From Rhizaria sp. SCN 62-66 (Eukaryota; Rhizaria, unplaced): a DNA stretch of 64,000 nucleotides. The stretch lies in the NCBI GenBank assembly GCA_001724265.1, contig MEDY01000009.1:186001-250000 (forward strand). Direction: 5' to 3'. Position 1 is the stretch's first letter. Each line of letters starts with the position of its first letter. The translations under genes and the position numbers were made by a program. The notes under the pieces were generated by a model. The model searched no databases and was not told the origin of the DNA. It worked only from the letters and a program-made list of their open reading frames with translations. Shown here piece by piece: positions 58,301 through 64,000 of this stretch.

Positions 58301-61300
58301 CGGAGTCGCGGCAGTAGCGGATGTGATTCGCGTGCGCCTGTTCGTGAATCAGGGTCGTAGTTCCTGAACCGCTGCTAGCGCTACCGCTTACTGTCGTGGA
58401 AACGCCGGAGCCCGTGCCGAGGATCGCGTCACTAACGCGCTTGCCTAGCCGGCAGCCGCACGGGCACGAGCACTCGACGGGCGTCGCACAGCTCGCGGCG
58501 CTGGCGCCGCTTGCCGAGGGCGCCGCCGCGGCGCCGCCCGTAGCGCGGTGGCAGGGCAGCGCGAGTGGGCACTGGCAGAGCCCCGTGCCCCAGCCCAGCG
58601 CGCCCGCCGTGACAGGCGGCAGGAGCATCTCCTCTTGCGGGTCCCCGTTGGGCGACACCGACGCCACCAGCCGCAGCGCGCGTGCGAGGACAGTCGCCGC
58701 GGCCGCGGTCGCCGCGTCGGCCGCCGCGCTGGCCGCAACCGCCTCGACAGCAGCGGCGGTCGCGGCAGCGGAACGCTCCGCAAGCGCGGCCGACGTCGCC
58801 GGCGTCGAGGCCGCGGCGGCAGCGTCCGCAAGCAGCGAGGGGAAGCGCTCCACGGCGTTGGCGACCTGCGCAGGCAGGTACGCGAGCGGCGCGGCGGGAT
58901 CCAGCGGCCCATAGTAGGCCACAGCGGGCGTGGCGTCCGCGACCAAAGTCGGCGCGGGCACCAGCGCCGGTGGCAGCACCAGCGGGCCCGCCTCGGCCCC
59001 AGTCGCGGCGCCCAGCGCGGCGGCGGCGGCGGCGGCGGCAGCAGCAGGGCTGCCGGCGGCGTCGGCGGCGTTGTCGGGCGCAGACAATGCGGTCAGTCCG
59101 AGCACGGCCGCGGCGGCCGCGGCGCCAGCCTCGGCGGAGCGGAGCGCGGCGACGCGCGCCAGCAGCGCGGGCCACGTCGAGGCCGACGTGTGGTAGACCG
59201 TCGACGCGTTGTTGCGCGGCACGGTGACCGCGGATGACGTCCACCACAGCGCGCCGGCGCCCGCGTCGGCCCCGGCCGCCACCGCGGCAATGGTGCTCTC
59301 CGCTGCAGTGGGCGGGGTCACGGGGCCGGACGGATAGTTGGTGCGCACAGGCGGGGCCAGCGCGGCCGCCACCGTGCTGTGGTTGGTCATCGCGGCCGCG
59401 AACGCGGCATCGTCGTCCGCGGACGCCGCGTCCTTGCTCCTGCCGCGCGAGCCGGCGGTCGCACCGGCGGAGCCGCGGGACGTGCCCTGGCCCGCGGGCT
59501 TGGTGGCGGCGTCGCTGAGCGATCCGGGCAGCGAGGGCAGCGCGGCCGCGACGAGCCCCTCTACGCGCGCGGGCAGCGGCAGCGACGAGGCGTGCTTGAC
59601 CAGCGCCTCGAGCACCGAGTCCACGTTGGCCTCGAACAGCACCAGCGGCGATGCAGCCATCGACGACAGCGCAGAGGGCGGCGCGCGCGTGCGCGCGGGG
59701 TTGCTGTGCGGCGCGGTAAGTGTGTGCGCGAGCGACGTCAGCGAGCTGTCGGACGGCAACGGCGCGGAGGCGAAGGCGGCCGCGGCGGCGACGGCGGCGG
59801 CGTACACGGCCACGCCCCACTGCCGCTCGATGCTCGGCGCGTCCGTCGGCGGCAGCCCCAGCGCGGCGGCCGCGGCGGCCGTGGACGCGACGGCCGCGGC
59901 CAGCGCGTTGGCGGCGGCGGCCTTGGCAGTCGATAGCGCAAGCGCCACGGCCTGCGAGCTGAAGCCGACCGAGGGCACGTAGCCGCCGGGGCGCACGTTC
60001 AAGGCCTCGACCACGGCGCGCGCCACCATCGATGCGCCGCGGGGCACGACCAGCGCGGCGCCGTGGCCGCCACCACTGCCCACGGTCACGAAGGCGTCCG
60101 ACGGCAGCACGGGGATGTGGCTGTGGCGCGCAGTCACGGACTCGCTCTGAATTGGAAAGGAAAAGTAGCAAGAAAAGATTAGAGAATTTAGCATAGTGAG
60201 AGTTTTAGAAATAGTGGCGTCATGACATAAAAACAAACTATTCAACGAAATAGTGATAAAAACGAGAGTTGGATCTCATAAGAACGTACCCCGTAGCCGG
60301 AGCGGTCGAACTGGCGGGCCGCCACGGGGTCAGCGCGCGCGGGCACGAGCGGCTCGCTCTGCACAGCCGGCAGCCGCTCCGCGCGCACCACAAGCGCGGT
60401 GGTGGCGAGCAGCGGCGCGAAGTACTCCGAGTGCGCGCTCTTCTTCTCGGCCGTCGCCGCGGCCTTGGTGCTGGCCGTGACGGGGTGCGGAAACGGGTAG
60501 TAGCACGGCACGAACGCCGGCAGCGGCAGCGGCAGCGGCAGCGCCACGGGCGCCGGGTACGCCGACAGCGGGAACGACGTCAACGGCCACAGCCGCGGCT
60601 GCAGCGCGCCCAGCGGCCGCGCATTGAAGAATGTCAGCGCAAGGGTGCTGGTCGGCACCAGCGGCAGCGGCACGGCGGCCACAGCGCGGGAGCTGGCAGC
60701 CGCGACGGCGCGCAGCGAAGCCAGCAGGCCCACGACCGGGCTGCGCTCGGCGGCCGTCAGCGCAAAACCCGAGGCGTTACGCGCGGTCGTGACAGCTGCT
60801 GATGTGGCCGGCGCAGAGGCTGCACCAGCAGCCGCAACTGCGGCAACGCAGTCTGCGCAGTCGAGCGAGACCGGCAGCGCACCGCCGCCGTTGGAGTGGT
60901 GCGAGAGAGCGGCAAATTGCAGAGTGCGCTCGGCGTCGGCGTGCGCGGCGGCCAGGACGAGCCACGCCGCGCGGTCGCGCGTGACGCTCATCGGCGGCAC
61001 GGCGGGAAAGTGCGCGCGCGGCAGGCCTGCGGCGCCGCTGAAACCAGCGCACACGGGGAATACGGGCTGCGCCTGAGAGAGGCGCAGCGCGGCGTGCGCG
61101 ACGCACGTGCCGCCGCTTGCAGTCGCGGTCATAGTCGCAGTTGCGTTCTGGTTGCGGGGACTGTTAGCGTTGGCGAGCGCAGCGGCGAGCGCCGGGTTGG
61201 TCGGCAGCGTGCGCGCCCAGTCGTGGTCAACGGCGCCGGCGTGCGCGGACGCGGCGGCTGCCAGCGCCGGGGCCAGCGAGGCCACTGCAGGGCCCGCACT

Positions 61301-64000
61301 CGCTGTGTTGGGACTGTGACTATTGTAGCTGTAACTGTGGCCGTGGCCGTGGCTCGACGGCGACTGCGCGGGCGAGGACATGCGGGTCAGCAGGTGCGAC
61401 AAGTGCGCGCGGGAAGTCAGGTACGCGTGCTGCGCCGCGACGGTCCCAGTGTGCGTCCCTAACGCAGTCGCGGCAGACGTTGCACTGAATGCAGCGCCTG
61501 CACTGTAGGGCGACGGGAGGAACAGAGGCAGTGTGTCGTCCCCGAGCGTCGCTGTCGACTCCAGCGACGAAGCGAGAGCCTGGGGCGAGGCCGGAAGCAC
61601 GACGCCTGCGGCAGCGCACGCCGCAGCCAAAGCGGCAGCGTCATCGTCGCCAGCAGCCTCGCGGCGCAGCGCGAGAGCCGTGTACTGCAGGCTCTTGAGC
61701 GCGTCCATCTCGACCGCGCGCGCGCGCGACGAAAGCCACGCCGCGACGGCCGACAGCAGCGGGGACTCCCCCGCCGCGCCCGCGGCCGCGGCGCCGCGCA
61801 GCCAGAGCGCGCCGCTGGCCGCGCCGCCACAGTAGCCGCGGTGGCCCGGCACGCCCAGCGTCGAGGGCAGCCCCGCGGCCACGGCGGCCACGGCCGCGGT
61901 CGCCGCGGCGGCCACGCGCCCGCCGGGCCCCGCGTGCGCCTGCGCGAGCGCCGTGGCGGCCGCCGCGGTGGCGTGGTGGCGCCGCGACAGCAGCGCGTAG
62001 TCGTGCGAGCGGTTGCGCGGCGCCGCCAGCACGCGCGGCGCAAAGCCCACGGCGCCGCGCGCGGGCTGGCCGGCGTAGCGCGCGAGCGTGGGCAGCAACG
62101 CGGCCAGCGCGGCGGCGTCGATCCGGTTTGACGCGATCCCCAGGTGCGACACGCCGGGTGACGCGCGCACGAGTGTTGCCACCGCAGGCGCGTGCGCGGC
62201 GCGCAAAGAGTTGGATGTCAGGTGCAGCGACTGCACGGCCGTCGTGCGCGTCGCCGTGACCGCCGCGAGTAGCAGCAGGTGCGCGGACGTCGCGGGCACG
62301 GCCGTAGCAAGCGCACGCGCGGCTGCGGCCTCGGCAGCGACGGCGCTGTCGGTCGGCGACGCGGGCACGCCGAGCAGCTGCGGCAGGAAAGCTGGCAGCG
62401 GCTGCGGCGCGGCGAGGTGCGGCGCGTAGGGCCGCGGCAGCAGATGCGGCCCCATGGGCTCAACCGGGTAGCCATAGTGCTGCGCGGGCGGGTCCGACTG
62501 CACGACACACACGGATGCGGAGTCGACTGTGTCCGCGCCGTCGCCTGTACCGCTGCTCTTGCTGTTGTTCTTACTCCCGGCCGCGAGCAACGGCGCGCCG
62601 CGAGCGTCAGCAAAGAGCGCGTACGGCACGCAGCGCGGGTACGCGTGGTTGTAGGCGTTGAAGTGCCGCCAGAACCGGCGGTTGGACGCGGCCATGTACA
62701 GCACAGTCCACAGCGCGGCGGGCGACAGCGCGGCGGGCGAGGACGCGCCGTCAGTGCCGACGCCGATACCGCGGACCGACAGGCCGAGCGCGGCCGCGGC
62801 GGCAGCGGTCGCCGAGGCAGCCGCAGACGCCGCCGCAGTGGCTGCAGACGTCGACGCAGCGTGCGTCAGAGCATTCGCATGCAAATGCGTGTGCACATGC
62901 GACTGCAGGTGAGGCGGCAGCATCGCCGCGGCAAGCGCGTGGAGGTCGGGCACAACCGCCGGCAGCGACAGCGGGCGCGGCACGGTGATCAACGACGGCG
63001 CGATGCACGCCCAGAGCAGACGGGACAACGTGGCGGCAGCAGTGACGGTGACTGTAGAATGTGAAGAAGACGACGACGATGACGATCCAGACGAAGAAAC
63101 AACTGCTGAGGAGGATGCTGGGAACATGTGTCCATACGAAGCAGCGGCGGCGGCCACGGTCGCGGCGGCGGCGTCGGCGGCGTTGCTGCCTCTATTCGCC
63201 GCGGCCGTCAGCAATGCAAACGCGGCGGGTGACAGCGGGGGCAGAGCGGCAAGCAGCAGAGCAAGCAGCGGCGTGTGCAGCGCCAGCGGCGTCGGCACCG
63301 AGACGAAGGAAAACACGTGCGCAGGCTTAACCATCGTCACGCCGCCGTTCGCGGACACATTCGTCGCGACCGCGGCAGTCGACGTCGCAGCAGCGGCCGC
63401 GCTCGCACCATTCGCACCGGGCGCGCCCGCGTTAAAGGCGACGAACGCGTTCGCGGGCGCCGGCAGCGCGACGCGTACAGTCTGCGGCTCGGCGGTGACG
63501 GCGGCGCGCACGGCCGCGGTCGCGGGGGGACGCTGCGCGGTAAAACACGCAAACAGCGGGGCAGGGGAACGCGCGGCCGCGGGCGCGTAGGCCGTGTCCA
63601 CGCGCAGCGCCTCCATCATCGCAGTGGCCGCGGCGGCGCTCAGGGGACGCGTGCCTGTGATCACACGCGACGCGTCCGCGGCGGCGGCCGCCGCAGCGGC
63701 GGGCGCAAGCGCGGGCGCGGGGCCGAGCGGAGGCATAACCGGCAGGGCTTGACCCGCGGCAGTGACGGCCGGCAGCAGCGCACGAGGCCCCAGCGCGATG
63801 AGATTGCTAATATTGTTATCATTCGCAATGTTGCTGCCATTCGAATTAGCACTGCCATTGCTGTGGATGTTACTGTGGTTCGTAAGAGGGCTGGCGGTGC
63901 CGTGCGGGCGTGGCGTGGTCAGGTCGGCACCAGCGGCGGTGAGTACCGTGGCCAGCGGCGGCAGCGGAACGCCGTCGCAGGGCCCTGAGAGCGCGGCGAG
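55345..64000 (-). CDS. Large leucine-rich-repeat protein, three exons seen (5' partial)
   Basis: The frame is open to the right edge, so the start lies outside. Exons: 60290-64000, 56490-60146 and 55345-56346. Both introns are 143 nt, phase 0, GTACGT...ATTCAG and GTATGA...TTTCAG, and the second joins two LRR stretches (LADNGITEE to ASLALTSLLL). At least 2,789 residues. RI-type LRRs occur near 62100-62240 (VQSLHLTSNSLRAAHAPAV), 56490-56975 (LRSLNLSSNPLGDAGAVALA; LTELNLNENELEG) and through exon 3 (LLSLDLSMNPKLG; LARLNLSKCGLTG; LRTLSLDASRLDSAG). They are separated by about 1,500 residues of Ala/Ser-rich sequence with an acidic run and a Cys-rich patch. A TAG at 55396 is followed by 16 GC-rich codons to TGA 55345; I read it as sense. 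LRR order resembles CEP78 or NLRC3-type proteins, but I cannot assign it. Confidence 0.8.

Noticed and set aside
63700-64000. A possible start codon at 63736 for the LRR gene
   Set aside because: The same frame continues without a stop to the window edge with coding-like sequence, so 63736 is an internal Met.
1-64000. CRISPR arrays, insertion sequences, prophage, viral genes or bacterial operons
   Set aside because: None seen; gene structure, introns and gene content are eukaryotic, and the repeats present are coding trinucleotide tracts.

Overview
This is nuclear DNA of a unicellular eukaryote, read as a roughly 16-gene stretch. The evidence is spliceosomal introns, eukaryote-only genes (APC1, PEX2, SLC66A2, NAA10, AARSD1, a TMEM94-like protein) and very GC-rich, Ala/Ser/Gln-rich coding blocks separated by AT-rich spacers. 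There are no plastid genes. PEX2 implies peroxisomes. I cannot name the species.

Layout, left to right: an ankyrin protein whose 5' end lies outside the window (+); a second ankyrin protein (-); uracil phosphoribosyltransferase (-); a PQ-loop membrane protein of the SLC66A2 type (+); PEX2 (+); the alanyl-tRNA editing protein AARSD1 (+); a huge Gln-rich protein (-); the C-terminal half of a TMEM94-type P-type ATPase relative (+); a 4,486-residue single-exon APC1 (-); a small basic, probably mitochondrial protein (+); NAA10 (-); a Gln/Asn-tailed low-complexity protein (-); a coiled-coil protein with a CCCH-like zinc finger (-); a three-TM protein with a SAM domain (+); a TKL-like kinase fused to SEL1 repeats (+); and a three-exon LRR protein running off the right edge (-). 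The genes are independent housekeeping or accessory units, not an operon.

The main discovery is a probable change of the nuclear genetic code: UAG looks like a sense codon, with UAA and UGA as the only stops. Five genes contain a single in-frame TAG after which the same frame stays open and coding-like: SLC66A2 at 13202, the Gln-rich protein at 22316, the Gln/Asn protein at 48638, kinase-SEL1 at 54156 and LRR at 55396. In kinase-SEL1 the TAG lies inside a SEL1 repeat. Read this way, all 16 genes end in TAA (10) or TGA (6) and none in TAG. Gln is the simplest meaning (one step from CAG, and it fits a Q-rich stretch), but Leu is not excluded. A standard-code annotation would truncate or split these genes.

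All seven introns supported by reading frame and homology begin GTAYG (mostly GTACGT) and end in AG, with lengths of 129 to 224 nt. Several genes also have a pyrimidine-rich AG acceptor 0 to 22 nt before the start codon. That means either 5'-UTR introns or spliced-leader trans-splicing.
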